Counted from the stretch's first letter, positions 25,140 through 35,047 are shown. The stretch is 64,000 nt of DNA from JANPJV01 sp031425695 (GCA_031425695.1 JANPJV010000267.1:1-64000), one strand, 5' to 3'. The notes: generated from the sequence alone by a model not told the origin. Numbers and translations: made by a program.

Positions 25140-26399
25140 ATGACTGTCGGCATCATCGGGCTCGGCTATGTCGGGTTGCCGCTGGCGGCGGAATTCGGGC
25201 GGCGCTATCGCACCATTGGTTTCGACATCGATCTCGTCCGCATCGAAGAGCTGCGCGACGGCCATGACCGCACCCGCGAAGTGGCGCGCGAATCGCTGGC
25301 TGGCGCGCCGCGCCTCAGCTTCTCGCACCTCGAAGATGCGCTCTGCGGCTGCGATGTGATCATCGTCGCGGTGCCAACGCCGGTCGATGAGTTCAAGCAA
25401 CCCGACCTGCGCCCGCTCAAGTCAGCGAGCGCGATTGCCGGGCGTGCGCTGCGCCCCGGCGGCATCGTCGTCTTCGAGTCGACCGTGTATCCGGGCGCGA
25501 CCGAAGAAGTGTGCGCGCCGATCATCGCGGAGAAGTCGGGGCTCAAGCTCAACGACACCTTCTTCCTGGGATACAGCCCGGAGCGCATCAACCCGGGTGA
25601 TCACGCCCGCCGGGTCACCGAGATCACCAAGATCACCTCGGGCTCGACGCCGGAAATCGCTGATCTCGTCGACCAGTTGTACGCCAGCGTGATCCCGGCC
25701 GGTACCTACCGGGCGCCGAGCATCCGCGTCGCCGAGGCTGCCAAGGTCATTGAAAACACCCAGCGTGACGTCAACATCGCACTGATCAACGAGCTGGCGA
25801 TCCTGTTCCACCACATGAACCTGGATACGTCAGAGGTGCTGAAGGCGGCGGCGACCAAATGGAATTTCCTGCCGTTCCGGCCAGGCTTGGTTGGTGGCCA
25901 TTGCGTGGGTGTTGATCCGTATTACCTCACCCACAAAGCGCAACAGCTCGGCTATCACCCGGAAATGATCCTGGCGGGCCGGCGCATCAATGACTCGATG
26001 GGCGGCTATGTCGCCGGGCGCGTGGTCAAGCTGCTGGTGCAGCGGCGCATCCATGTCGACGGTGCCCGCGTGCTCGTGCTGGGCCTTGCGTTCAAGGAAA
26101 ATTGCCCGGACCTGCGCAACACCCGCGTCATCGACATCATCGCCGAGCTACGCGAGTACGGCGCGCAGGTCGACGTCCACGATCCGTGGGCCGACCCGAT
26201 CGTAGCCAATCGCGAATACGCGCTCAAGCTCACGCCCGAGCCCACGCCCGGCACTTACGATGCGGTGGTGATCGCGGTCGCCCATCGCGAGTTTGCCGAG
26301 CTCGGCGCCGAGCGCATCCGCGCGCTGGTCAAGACCGGCGGGGTGGTGTTCGACGTCAAGCATCTGCTGACCGCGGAGCAGACTGAAGGCCGGCTGTAG
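25140..26399 (+). CDS. UDP-sugar 6-dehydrogenase (TviB/WbpO type)
   Basis: The 419-residue protein is a UDP-glucose/GDP-mannose dehydrogenase family member with all three domains. An NAD-binding Rossmann motif GIIGLGYVGLPLA lies at the N-terminus. The catalytic cysteine is in GGHCVGVDPYYLTHKAQQLGY, and the C-terminal UDP-binding region includes VLGLAFKENCPDLRNTRVIDII. These details fit the branch that oxidises UDP-N-acetyl-hexosamines to uronic acids, rather than UDP-glucose itself. It would supply an acidic sugar for the exopolysaccharide. Upstream in-frame ATGs (for example 24987) would add a non-conserved extension. The GGAG just before 25140 supports the chosen start. Confidence 0.88.
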   Translation: MTVGIIGLGYVGLPLAAEFGRRYRTIGFDIDLVRIEELRDGHDRTREVARESLAGAPRLSFSHLEDALCGCDVIIVAVPTPVDEFKQPDLRPLKSASAIAGRALRPGGIVVFESTVYPGATEEVCAPIIAEKSGLKLNDTFFLGYSPERINPGDHARRVTEITKITSGSTPEIADLVDQLYASVIPAGTYRAPSIRVAEAAKVIENTQRDVNIALINELAILFHHMNLDTSEVLKAAATKWNFLPFRPGLVGGHCVGVDPYYLTHKAQQLGYHPEMILAGRRINDSMGGYVAGRVVKLLVQRRIHVDGARVLVLGLAFKENCPDLRNTRVIDIIAELREYGAQVDVHDPWADPIVANREYALKLTPEPTPGTYDAVVIAVAHREFAELGAERIRALVKTGGVVFDVKHLLTAEQTEGRL

Positions 26400-26408
26400 T
26401 TCTTGCTG

Positions 26409-26438
26409 CCGGACAACAATCCATTGGGTTGTCCGGCA
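26409..26438 (+). terminator. hairpin after the dehydrogenase gene
   Basis: GCCGGACAAC and GTTGTCCGGC form a perfect 10-bp stem with a 10-nt loop, starting 10 nt after the stop codon. There is no U-tract, so it may act as an mRNA 3' stabiliser or a factor-dependent stop. Confidence 0.55.
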
Positions 26439-26556
26439 CGCTCCACAGCAAAGTGGCATTTCTGATCCGCTTATATTTCAATGGCTTACGCCATGGAAAT
26501 GGCGGCACATCGGCTGCCGCGATTAAACTCACACTTTTCGCCATTCGGAAATCGCC

Positions 26557-27561
26557 ATGAAAGTCCTGGTCACCGGCGCTGCCGGGTTCATCGGTCATGC
26601 GTTGAGCCAGCGCCTGCTCGCACGCGGCGATCAGGTGCTCGGCTACGACAATCTCAATGACTATTACGACGTGCGCCTCAAGCACTCGCGGCGTGACCGC
26701 CTGCTCGCACAGCCCAGCTTCGAGTTTCGCGAGGCCGCACTGGAGGATCGTGCGGCGATGGAAAAGGCGTTTGCCGATTTCCAGCCGCAGCGAGTGGTCA
26801 ATCTTGCAGCTCAGGCTGGCGTGCGCTACTCGATCGAGAACCCGCGCGCCTACATCGACAGCAACATCGTCGGCTTCCTCAACATCCTCGAGTGCTGCCG
26901 CTCGGCCGCGCTCGAACACCTGGTCTATGCATCCTCGAGCTCGGTCTACGGCGGCAATGCGCGGCTGCCGTTTTCGGTAAGCGACAGCGTCGACCACCCG
27001 TTGAGCCTGTACGCGGCGAGCAAGAAGAGCAACGAGCTGATGGCGCACACTTACAGCCATCTGTTCGGCCTGCCGACCACCGGGCTCCGCTTCTTCACCG
27101 TCTATGGTCCCTGGGGCCGCCCGGACATGGCCCTGTTCAAGTTCACCAAGAACATCCTCGCCGGTGAGCCGATCGAGGTCTTCAACCACGGCCGCCACAC
27201 ACGCGATTTCACCTATGTCGACGACATCGTCGAAGGCGTCATCCGCGTGCTCGACCAGCCGGCGAAGCCGGATCCGCTGTTCGATCCGCTCAACCCGTCG
27301 CCGGCGATCTCCAGCGCGCCCTGGCGCGTCTACAACATCGGCAACCAGCGGCCGGTAGAGCTGCTGCGCTACATCGAGCTGATCGAACAGGCGCTCGGCC
27401 GCAAGGCGATCATCAAGCTGCTGCCGCTGCAGGCCGGCGACGTGCCGGACACCGTCGCCGACGTCAGCGCGCTCGAACGCGACACCGGGTATTGCCCGTC
27501 GACCACGGTCGACGTGGGGATCAGTCGTTTCATCGAGTGGTATCGCCAGTACTACGGGTAG
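26557..27561 (+). CDS. UDP-glucuronate 4-epimerase-like NAD-dependent epimerase
   Basis: This 334-residue extended short-chain dehydrogenase has GAAGFIG near the N-terminus, the NDYYDVRLKHSR segment typical of UDP-glucuronate 4-epimerases, catalytic SSSSVYGGN, and YAASKKSNE (Tyr-x3-Lys). The C-terminal GDVPDTVADVSALERDTGYCPSTTVDVGISRFIEWYRQYY is also characteristic. It interconverts UDP-glucuronic and UDP-galacturonic acids or their N-acetyl forms. Next to a UDP-sugar dehydrogenase this makes sense as a two-step route to an acidic polymer sugar. The start ATG at 26557 is unambiguous. Confidence 0.88.
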   Translation: MKVLVTGAAGFIGHALSQRLLARGDQVLGYDNLNDYYDVRLKHSRRDRLLAQPSFEFREAALEDRAAMEKAFADFQPQRVVNLAAQAGVRYSIENPRAYIDSNIVGFLNILECCRSAALEHLVYASSSSVYGGNARLPFSVSDSVDHPLSLYAASKKSNELMAHTYSHLFGLPTTGLRFFTVYGPWGRPDMALFKFTKNILAGEPIEVFNHGRHTRDFTYVDDIVEGVIRVLDQPAKPDPLFDPLNPSPAISSAPWRVYNIGNQRPVELLRYIELIEQALGRKAIIKLLPLQAGDVPDTVADVSALERDTGYCPSTTVDVGISRFIEWYRQYYG

Positions 27562-28015
27562 GCCGATCGAGTGACGCGCTCCCGGCCTGAGGTAGCGCGG
27601 TTCCGTGCGCGCGAACTTTGGGCTTCTCGCGTCGCAGCACATACGCGCCGGCGGCCGCGTTCCCCTACGTAGCGAGAGCCGGGCGCCTTGCGCTCGTTAT
27701 TCGTCCGCGAGAATCGAACTCTACCGGCGCATAGGACCCGGCCTACCTTCAGCGCAGCGTTCCGTACCGGCCCCGTCTACACACTCACAAGTCATTGTTT
27801 TGACGTTAGTTTCACGACGATCCAAGTGCAAAGAATGTGCGCCTTGCGTTAGCTGGCGCACCGATCTCGACACAGCCCACTGATTAGCCTCCTTCCCAGC
27901 GATGGTCCTTGCGCGTGCCGATTTTGGCCGCCAGGAAGTTCAGGAACGCACCAACCGCGCTCCGAACGACATCGGTCTATTGATCAGCGCGCAGCGCGAG
28001 ACCTTGGGGACAAAC
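27562..28015. other. intergenic region holding a shared upstream motif
   Basis: No supported gene. The first 220 nt are GC-rich with no clear element. At 27794-27815 lies ATTGTTTTGAC, three variable bases, then AGTTTCAC. The same arrangement recurs at 38041-38062 in front of another secreted-protein gene (see findings). Confidence 0.5.
27794..27815 (+). promoter_or_regulatory. shared upstream motif, copy 1
   Basis: ATTGTTTTGAC followed by GTT and AGTTTCAC. It is identical to the copy at 38041 except for the three central bases and lies about 200 nt before the start at 28016. It contains a TTGAC that could act as a -35 element. Confidence 0.45.
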
Positions 28016-31000
28016 ATGAAAGTCAAAGCACTATCGATGGCGCTTGCTGTGAGCCTTGTCGGCGCAGCCGCCTCGCTTTCCGCGCGCGGCCTGCCGCCCA
28101 ATATCGAGATCTTCGATATCCAGGGTAATGGTCTCAGTTCCACCTATGCCGGCCAGACCGTGCGCATTCCCGACAGCGTCGTGACGGCGGTCCTGGCCGA
28201 CGGCTTCTACCTGCAGACGCCCGATGCGCGCGCCGATTCGGATGACTCGCTGACGCCCAACGGCATCCGCGTGGTCACTGCCGGTGCGCCGGTCTACGGT
28301 GCCGGCGGCAGCGTCCAAGTCGGCCATTTGGTCGCCGCCACCGGCAGCATTTCCGAAGTCGGGAGCGAGACCCGCCTGACCGTGACCCTGCCGCTCGAGC
28401 GGATCGGCACGACGGTCGAGCCATTGCCGACGGCGGTCGAGTTCAGTGTCGCTTCCGGCAAGCCGCGCGATCGCGCGGACAACCTGAGCTGCTTCAACAA
28501 CCTGAGCAACTTCGAGTGTTTCGAAGGCATGCGCATCACGATGCCGACTGGGCGCGTGGCCACTGGCAACACCACCGCGGCGGGCGACGATTTTGGCCCG
28601 GTTTACGTGTCGCCCTTCGGCGAGCGTTCGCTGCGCGAGAAGGGCCTGCGTTTCGGCTCGACGCCGGTTCCCGGCAATGTGCTCGCTGGCGTGTGGGATG
28701 GCAATCCAGAAGTGTTGGTCATGGATGCCGATCGCCTCGGCGCAGTTCCGAATGGAACCGCAATTGCGGGCGGCGCGAGCTTCACCGCGACCGGCGTGCT
28801 CGCAGTGGCCAATGGCAACTACACGCTGTGGCCGACGACGCTCAATATCAACGCGGGCAGCAATACGCTGCCAGTCGCCGTGACCGCAGCGGCAAATGCC
28901 GCCATGCGCGTCGCCAGCTTCGACCTTGCCGCGCTGTGTGACTCGACCAGCAACTCGCCGCAGCCATGCAGTCCTACGCTGCCGTCGACCGGCCAGGTGA
29001 CCACGCAGGTGGATCGTCTTGCGCAGTACATGGCAGAAGTTCTGAACGGACCGGAAGTGGTCGCCGTCCAGAATGTCGAAAATCAGGCCGTGTTGACGCA
29101 ACTGGCCGCGCGGCTCACCGCCCTCGTGCCCGGCTCAAACTACTCCGGGCTGATGCTCGAAGGTACCGATCCGAGTGGCCTCGATCTCGCTTATCTCGTC
29201 GATGCCACGCGCATCAGCGGTGCCGCGATCGAAGCCCTGGGGGCAGGCGAGATCGATCCCACGCAGGGCGGCGGTATCCCACTGCATCGCAAGCCGCCGC
29301 TGCTGTTGAGCGCGACTTTCAATACGCCGGCGCCAGGCGCGCCGCAGGAATTTCGCGTGCTCAATGTGTACGTGGCCGATCGTACCGGCGTCGATGCCGG
29401 GACTGGATCGGCGCGGGAGCGGCGCTTCGCTCAGGCCAGGTCTATTGCTGAGATGACGCAAGCACTGCAGGTGCCCCCGGCATTACCGCTGCCGGTGATG
29501 GTCGCGGGCAAGTTCAATGCATGGAACAGCACTGATGGCTACGTCGACGTGCTGGGGCTGATTTCCGGCGCCTATACGAATGATGAAAACCTCATTGACC
29601 TGCTGCCTTTCAACATTGTCAGCCCGCTGCTGCGCGACAGCGTCAGTCTGCTGCCGGTCAACGCCCGCGTCACGGCTGTGGAAGTGGAAAGCTTCGGCGC
29701 GCTGCAGGGCGCCACCGATCGCCGCGTCGGGATCGGAATGGCGTACGACCATGTGTTGATGACGAACAGCGCACAGCAGATCGCCAGTCTCTCCGCGCTT
29801 GGGCGCGGCAATGCCGATGCGCCGCTGAAACTGCGTGAGATTGGCACGGGCGAAGTCGCCAGCTCGGCCTTCGATGCGGTCGTGGTAGACCTCGAGCCGA
29901 ACTGCCGTGCCGTGCCCGCCAGCAACACCGATGGCGACACCTGGTGCAACCTGCTCGACAACTGCCCGGTGATCGCCAATGACGACCAACTCGACACCGA
30001 CGGCGATTTGATCGGTGATGTGTGCGATTCCGACCTTGATGGCGACGGCGTCCCGAACACCCAGGACAATTGCCCGAACATGATCAATCCGTCGCAGAGT
30101 GACCTCGACAACGACGGTCTCGGCGACATCTGCGACGGCGACATGGATGGCGACACGGTTCCCAACGAGACTGACAACTGTCCAGTTGCGGCCAACCCGG
30201 GCCAGGAAGACTTCGACAGCGATGGCCAAGGCGACGCCTGCGATCCCAATGCAGACATGGTCCTGAGCCTGAGCGCGAACCCGTCGACGGTCGTCCCGGG
30301 TGCCAACTTCACCGCCACCGCAGGAATCACCCACACCGGCCCGCAGACCGTGCAGACCTTGATCCTGCGCATCAACCTGCCTGGGCAGACCACCTTCCAG
30401 AGCATCAATCCTGGCGCGTGGACCTGCGACAGCGTGCCCGTCGGTACCCCGGGTGCAACCATCACCTGTCGCCGCGCCAGCATGGCACCGGGCAACAGCC
30501 AGGTCAGCGTGACGGTGCAGAGCAATGCCGGCCTCCTGCACGGTACCCAACTGCCGATCAGCGCCGAGGTGACCCCCGGCGATCTCAACGCGAGCAACAA
30601 CGCGATGACGATCAACGTACCGGTCTCGGTGACCAGCACCGATCTGCGCCTGGTGGTGTTCGGGCCAAGCCCTGTGGTGCAGGTCAATGACGTGCTCACC
30701 TTCCAGAACACCATCAACAACCTTGGCCAGCGTGGCGTGACGGACCTCACCTTCCGCGTGACGCGTCCGGCGGGCACCGAGTTCACGGCCGTTACCCCGC
30801 AGGCGGGCTGGTCGTGTTCGACGGCTTCGCCAAGCCTGGTTGAGCTGGTGTGTACGCGCAATCTCGATGCAGGCGGGCAGGCCCAGGTCGCTTATGACTT
30901 GACCGTGCTCCCGGCCGCGGCAGGTACCACTATCCAGGTTACCGGCAACGTTTCCTCGTCGGCCGTGCCCGATCCGGACAACGCCAACAACACGGTTACG

Positions 31001-31066
31001 CTGAACTTCGATGTGCAGGGCGGTGGCACCCTGCCGGACACGATCTTCGCAGATCGGTTCGAATAA
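28016..31066 (+). CDS. secreted nuclease-fold pseudoenzyme with calcium-binding repeats and C-terminal tail
   Basis: The 1016-residue protein has a signal peptide (MKVKALSMALAVSLVGAAASLSA). Residues about 30-260 resemble the OB-like N-terminus of ExeM/NucH extracellular nucleases. An endonuclease/exonuclease/phosphatase-like domain follows (about 300-625), but the expected catalytic residues are changed: VAVQNVEN in place of QEVEN, AGKFNAW in place of GDxNA, and SSAFDAVVV in place of SSDHDPV. Then come thrombospondin type 3-like Asp-rich repeats (about 640-740, DTDGDLIGDVCDSDLDGDGVPN style), two DUF11-like beta domains, and the tail TLPDTIFADRFE. It is probably a structural or binding matrix protein rather than a nuclease. 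The ATG at 28016 starts the signal peptide. Confidence 0.8.
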   Translation: MKVKALSMALAVSLVGAAASLSARGLPPNIEIFDIQGNGLSSTYAGQTVRIPDSVVTAVLADGFYLQTPDARADSDDSLTPNGIRVVTAGAPVYGAGGSVQVGHLVAATGSISEVGSETRLTVTLPLERIGTTVEPLPTAVEFSVASGKPRDRADNLSCFNNLSNFECFEGMRITMPTGRVATGNTTAAGDDFGPVYVSPFGERSLREKGLRFGSTPVPGNVLAGVWDGNPEVLVMDADRLGAVPNGTAIAGGASFTATGVLAVANGNYTLWPTTLNINAGSNTLPVAVTAAANAAMRVASFDLAALCDSTSNSPQPCSPTLPSTGQVTTQVDRLAQYMAEVLNGPEVVAVQNVENQAVLTQLAARLTALVPGSNYSGLMLEGTDPSGLDLAYLVDATRISGAAIEALGAGEIDPTQGGGIPLHRKPPLLLSATFNTPAPGAPQEFRVLNVYVADRTGVDAGTGSARERRFAQARSIAEMTQALQVPPALPLPVMVAGKFNAWNSTDGYVDVLGLISGAYTNDENLIDLLPFNIVSPLLRDSVSLLPVNARVTAVEVESFGALQGATDRRVGIGMAYDHVLMTNSAQQIASLSALGRGNADAPLKLREIGTGEVASSAFDAVVVDLEPNCRAVPASNTDGDTWCNLLDNCPVIANDDQLDTDGDLIGDVCDSDLDGDGVPNTQDNCPNMINPSQSDLDNDGLGDICDGDMDGDTVPNETDNCPVAANPGQEDFDSDGQGDACDPNADMVLSLSANPSTVVPGANFTATAGITHTGPQTVQTLILRINLPGQTTFQSINPGAWTCDSVPVGTPGATITCRRASMAPGNSQVSVTVQSNAGLLHGTQLPISAEVTPGDLNASNNAMTINVPVSVTSTDLRLVVFGPSPVVQVNDVLTFQNTINNLGQRGVTDLTFRVTRPAGTEFTAVTPQAGWSCSTASPSLVELVCTRNLDAGGQAQVAYDLTVLPAAAGTTIQVTGNVSSSAVPDPDNANNTVTLNFDVQGGGTLPDTIFADRFE

Positions 31067-31443
31067 CTTGAGGTGGCGGCAGCGCGTGGATGCGGCCTGG
31101 CATAGGTCAGGTCGCGTCCGCGCGGTGCTTGCCGGAGAGTAAGCACTGGTGACAGTGCGCCGTGGTTGTCACGTAGCGCCCGAAGGCGGTGCTGGAGAAA
31201 TCAATCGCTGAAGGGGCGCAACGTGACCCGATTTTGGCAATCACTCAATGCCGACGCGACCTTCATTCGAGCAGCCGCCTAACGGGTCGAAAGTGAAGGC
31301 TCCGCGACGCTCTACCCAACGCCAACTGACTGAACGCACAGGGCTTTGTTGGTTTACGCACAGAGCCTTGAACGTTAGGACGGTATTAAGTCGAGGTAAG
31401 CAGTCCCGCCTCGGCGTCTGCATCGTTTTGAAAGGCTTCAATC
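31067..31443. other. intergenic region before the sugar-transferase operon
   Basis: No supported gene or clear repeat. It should hold the promoter of the plus-strand operon that begins at 31444, but I cannot place -35 and -10 elements with confidence. Confidence 0.4.
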
Positions 31444-32973
31444 ATGCTGACGCACACAAATACAAGCCTGGAGAGCTCGGCGACCTACGCAGCCTTTGCG
31501 GCCGCTGACGCACTGCCCGCGCCGGAAGTTTATGACCCGCCTGCCGGAAGCATCCGCGGCCTCAAGCGCCCGACGATCTGGCGGCGGATGCTGCGGCAGC
31601 AGCGTCCGTACTGGTTCGCGATGCTCGCGGTGGTCGAGTTCGGATTGCTCGCCCTGGCCACGCTGCTCACGCAAGCGACGTACGCGGTGCTCGGTTTCAG
31701 CAACGTCCACATGGAACGCACCTGGCTGCTGGTGGTGAGCTCGTCGCTGGCGATGATTGCGCTGGGGCTCTACCAGCGTCATTCAGAAGTGGCCGCCGAC
31801 GGCGCCGGCATGGCCAGCCGGATCACGGTCGCGCTCGCTGGCGGCGCGATCCTGAGCCTGCTGGGCGAGCTCGTGGTCGGGCGCCCGCCGGGTCCTGACG
31901 TGGTCCTGCCGACCTTGATCTTCGCCGGCCTGCTGCTGACCGCATCGCGCCTGTTGTTCGCGCGCCTGCTCGGTGAATCGACGCTGCGTCGGCGCACCTT
32001 GTTCCTCGGTGCCGGTGCTCGCGCCCGCGAGCTGGCCAATCGGATGCTCACGGAAGATCCGACCGCCTGGGCGCGTTCGGTGGAAGTAGTCGGCTTCGTG
32101 CCGCTCGCGTCCGACAAGGTCGCGCTGGCCGATCCGCGTCGCCTGCATCTGCGTGGCGCGCTGTCTGACTTCGCCTTTTCCCAGCACGTCGACGAGATCG
32201 TGATCGCCGCCGACGACCGCCGCATGAACCTGCCGATGAATGACTTGGTGAACTGTCGCCTGTCCGGCATCGAAGTGCGCGACCTCGACCAGTTCTACGA
32301 GCGCGAGACCGGCAAGGCCACGCTCGAGCTGATCCTGCCGTCCTGGTGTGTCTTCACGTCGGCGTTCAACACCACGGCCCTGCGCCATCTCGTCAAGCGC
32401 TGCTTCGACGTCAATGCCTCGCTGTTGCTCCTGGCGCTGACCTGGCCGCTAATGGTGGGTGTGGCCATCGCCATCATGATCGAATCGCGCGGACGCGGCC
32501 CCCTGTTCTATGCGCAGGAGCGCGTCGGTCGTCACGGCTGGAGCTTCAAGCTCTACAAGTTCCGCAGCATGCGCACGGATGCCGAGCTCGACGGTATCGC
32601 GCGCTGGGCGCAGACCAATGACGCCCGCGTCACCCGAGTCGGCCGCGTCATCCGCAAATTCCGCCTGGACGAGCTGCCGCAGCTCTGGAACGTACTCAAA
32701 GGTCAGATGAGCATCGTCGGGCCGCGTCCGGAGCGCCCGCAGTTCGTCGACGAGCTCGAGCGCAAGATCCCCAACTACGGGCTGCGCCACTGTGTTCGCC
32801 CCGGTCTCGCTGGCTGGGCGCAGCTGTGCTACCCGTACGGTGCTTCCGAGGAAGACGCCGCGGAGAAGCTCCGCTACGACCTGTACTACGTGAAATTCCA
32901 CAGCCTGCGCTTCGACCTGCTGGTGCTGCTGCAGACCGTTGAAGTCGTTCTCTTTGGACGCGGAGCTCGCTAG
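31444..32973 (+). CDS. undecaprenyl-phosphate sugar phosphotransferase (initiating transferase)
   Basis: The 509-residue protein starts polymer repeat-unit assembly by moving a sugar-1-phosphate onto undecaprenyl phosphate. The N-terminal half has about four membrane helices and a CoA-binding-like segment (RTLFLGAGARARELANRM). The C-terminal half is the bacterial sugar transferase domain: a membrane re-entrant helix, then GPLFYAQERVGRHGWSFKLYKFRSMRTDAE, RVIRKFRLDELPQLWNVLKGQMSIVGPRPERPQF and RPGLAGWAQ. It resembles the EpsB/WbaP type found in exosortase-associated EPS loci. It heads a tightly packed plus-strand operon; the next gene starts 3 nt later. Confidence 0.9.
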   Translation: MLTHTNTSLESSATYAAFAAADALPAPEVYDPPAGSIRGLKRPTIWRRMLRQQRPYWFAMLAVVEFGLLALATLLTQATYAVLGFSNVHMERTWLLVVSSSLAMIALGLYQRHSEVAADGAGMASRITVALAGGAILSLLGELVVGRPPGPDVVLPTLIFAGLLLTASRLLFARLLGESTLRRRTLFLGAGARARELANRMLTEDPTAWARSVEVVGFVPLASDKVALADPRRLHLRGALSDFAFSQHVDEIVIAADDRRMNLPMNDLVNCRLSGIEVRDLDQFYERETGKATLELILPSWCVFTSAFNTTALRHLVKRCFDVNASLLLLALTWPLMVGVAIAIMIESRGRGPLFYAQERVGRHGWSFKLYKFRSMRTDAELDGIARWAQTNDARVTRVGRVIRKFRLDELPQLWNVLKGQMSIVGPRPERPQFVDELERKIPNYGLRHCVRPGLAGWAQLCYPYGASEEDAAEKLRYDLYYVKFHSLRFDLLVLLQTVEVVLFGRGAR

Positions 32974-32975
32974 TC

Positions 32976-33926
32976 ATGGCCAATCTCGAACCGTTGCAGC
33001 CCGCCCGTGCCCCGCGCGTCAGCGTGATCGTGCCGGTCTACAACGGTGCCGCGTACCTGGCTCAGGCACTCGATTCGGCGCTCACGCAGACCTGGAGCGA
33101 CCTGGAAATCCTGGTCGTCAACGACGGTTCGACGGATGCCAGCAGCGTCATCGCCCATCTGTACGCGAAGAATTTTCCGGACCAGGTGCGGGTCTTCGAC
33201 CAGGCCAACACTGGCTTGCCGGGTGCACGCAACACCGCACTCCGGAACGCGCGCGGCGACTTCTTCGCCCTGCTTGATGCGGATGACGTCTGGATGCCCG
33301 AGCATCTGGAACTCGCCATGGCGGCCTTCGCGGCGGATACGCGGCTGGGCCTCGTGCACGCGAACATCCGGCGCATCGACGCGCGCGGCAACGGGCTCGG
33401 CATCGCCCCGCGCTTCTGGCGCGCCGGTCTCGATGCGTACACCACGATTGCGCTCCGCCACGAACACGTCAATTGCCCGACGGCGGTATTCACGCGTGCG
33501 GCGATCGAGGCAGTCGGGCCATTCGATACGGATTTCACCGGCCTCGGTTGCGAGGATCGTGATCTGTGGTTGCGTATCGCTGCACGCTTTCCGCTGCGCC
33601 ACATCGATGCAGTCACCGCTGACTATCGCGTGCATGCAGGCAGCATGAGCCGCAATCGGGCGAAGATGCTGGCAGCGCGTGAGCTGCTCGCGCGCAAGCA
33701 TGCCTCGACCAGCCGCGGCAAGCCGCTGCTGCGGCATATGCGGGCGATGGTGCAAAGCGATCTAGGCATGGAGTTGCTGGAGGAGGGCGATCCTTTCGGC
33801 GGCATTCGTACGCAACTCAAGGCAATGCTGATTCGTCCGCAGACCGGGCTGATCTGGCGGCGCCTGCTCAAGACCACGCTGCATGCTTTCCTGCTGCAGC
33901 AACCACTGACGGGTAACGCTCGATGA
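32976..33926 (+). CDS. family 2 glycosyltransferase
   Basis: This 316-residue GT-A enzyme has the N-terminal PRVSVIVPVYNGAAYLAQALDSALTQTWSDLEILVVNDGSTD signature. The metal-binding DxD appears in FFALLDADDVWMPEHLE, and the acceptor-side FTGLGCEDRDLWLRIAARF motif follows (the ED catalytic-base region). It lacks membrane helices and probably works at the inner face of the membrane adding one sugar to the lipid-linked repeat unit. The start is 3 nt after the sugar transferase stop, and its own stop overlaps galE (ATGA). The donor sugar cannot be read from sequence. Confidence 0.9.
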   Translation: MANLEPLQPARAPRVSVIVPVYNGAAYLAQALDSALTQTWSDLEILVVNDGSTDASSVIAHLYAKNFPDQVRVFDQANTGLPGARNTALRNARGDFFALLDADDVWMPEHLELAMAAFAADTRLGLVHANIRRIDARGNGLGIAPRFWRAGLDAYTTIALRHEHVNCPTAVFTRAAIEAVGPFDTDFTGLGCEDRDLWLRIAARFPLRHIDAVTADYRVHAGSMSRNRAKMLAARELLARKHASTSRGKPLLRHMRAMVQSDLGMELLEEGDPFGGIRTQLKAMLIRPQTGLIWRRLLKTTLHAFLLQQPLTGNAR

Positions 33927-35047
33927 AGGCTGGCAGGATCCTGGTCACCGGCGGGGCCGGCTATATCGGCTCGCACGTGGTCGCGCAATTGGGCGAGCGC
34001 GGCGAGGACATCGTGGTGCTCGACAATTTGAGCACCGGACACGCGGATGCGGTTTTGTACGGCCGACTGATCGTCGGCGATATCGGCGATGCGGGCCTGC
34101 TCGACCGGATCCTCCGAGAGTTTGAAATCGAAACGGTAATGCACTTTGCCGCGCGCATCGTCGTGCCGGAATCCGTGGCCCATCCGCTTGAGTACTACGA
34201 CAGCAACACCGCGCGCGCCCGCATCCTGATGGATGCGTGCCGCGCGAATGGCGTCAAGCACTACGTGTTTTCGTCGACCGCCGCAGTCTACGGTGCGCCG
34301 GCTGGTGGCGTTGCCGACGAGACGACGCCGCCGGCACCGCTGAATCCCTATGGGCGCTCGAAGCTCATGAGCGAATGGATGCTGCAGGACCTCGCCGCGG
34401 TGTCGAGCCTGCGCTATGTGGTGTTGCGCTATTTCAATGTTGCGGGCTGCGATCCGCGTGGGCGCATCGGCCAGGACACACCCGAGGCCACGCACCTCAT
34501 CAAGGTCGCCTGCCAGCACGCCGTCGGCATACGACCGCGCATCGATATCTTCGGCACCGATTACGACACGCCGGACGGTAGCTGCATCCGCGACTACATC
34601 CATGTCGATGATCTCGCAGCGGCGCACCTGCTGGCGCTCGATCACCTGCGCCGCGGTGGCGAATCGCTCACCCTGAACTGCGGCTACGGCCATGGCTTCA
34701 GCGTGCGCGAAGTGCTGGACACCTTGCGCGAAGTGCACGGGGCCCCGCTGGAGATCAACGAAGCGCCGCGCCGGCCCGGTGACATGGCGATGATCGTCGC
34801 CGACGCCAGCCGCGCGCGAACGCTCCTTGGCTGGACGCCACGGTACGATGACCTGCGGCTGATCCTTACCTCGGTGCTCGCCTGGGAACAGCGGCGCAAG
34901 CGTGAGCCGTTGCAGCGACCGGGCAGGACCCAGCCGGCGGTTACGAGCAGCACGGAAGAAAGCATGCCCGCGCATCTGCAGGCACTCTGGCAGGTGGTTG
35001 CAGAGAGACATCAGGGACCTACGGGTCGCGCAGGAGCTGAGTTGTGA
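33923..35047 (+). CDS. galE: UDP-glucose 4-epimerase
   Basis: GalE interconverts UDP-glucose and UDP-galactose. The protein has the NAD-binding GGAGYIGSHVV, DNLSTGH, catalytic SSTAAVYG and YGRSKLMSE (Tyr-x3-Lys), RYFNVAGCDPRGRIGQ, and DGSCIRDYIHVDDLAAAH. At 374 residues it is about 40 longer than E. coli GalE. The surplus is a charged C-terminal tail (from about residue 325) with no similarity I recognise. Four-nucleotide overlaps on both sides couple it to the flanking glycosyltransferases, so it should supply UDP-Gal or UDP-GalNAc for the polymer. Confidence 0.92.
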   Translation: MKAGRILVTGGAGYIGSHVVAQLGERGEDIVVLDNLSTGHADAVLYGRLIVGDIGDAGLLDRILREFEIETVMHFAARIVVPESVAHPLEYYDSNTARARILMDACRANGVKHYVFSSTAAVYGAPAGGVADETTPPAPLNPYGRSKLMSEWMLQDLAAVSSLRYVVLRYFNVAGCDPRGRIGQDTPEATHLIKVACQHAVGIRPRIDIFGTDYDTPDGSCIRDYIHVDDLAAAHLLALDHLRRGGESLTLNCGYGHGFSVREVLDTLREVHGAPLEINEAPRRPGDMAMIVADASRARTLLGWTPRYDDLRLILTSVLAWEQRRKREPLQRPGRTQPAVTSSTEESMPAHLQALWQVVAERHQGPTGRAGAEL

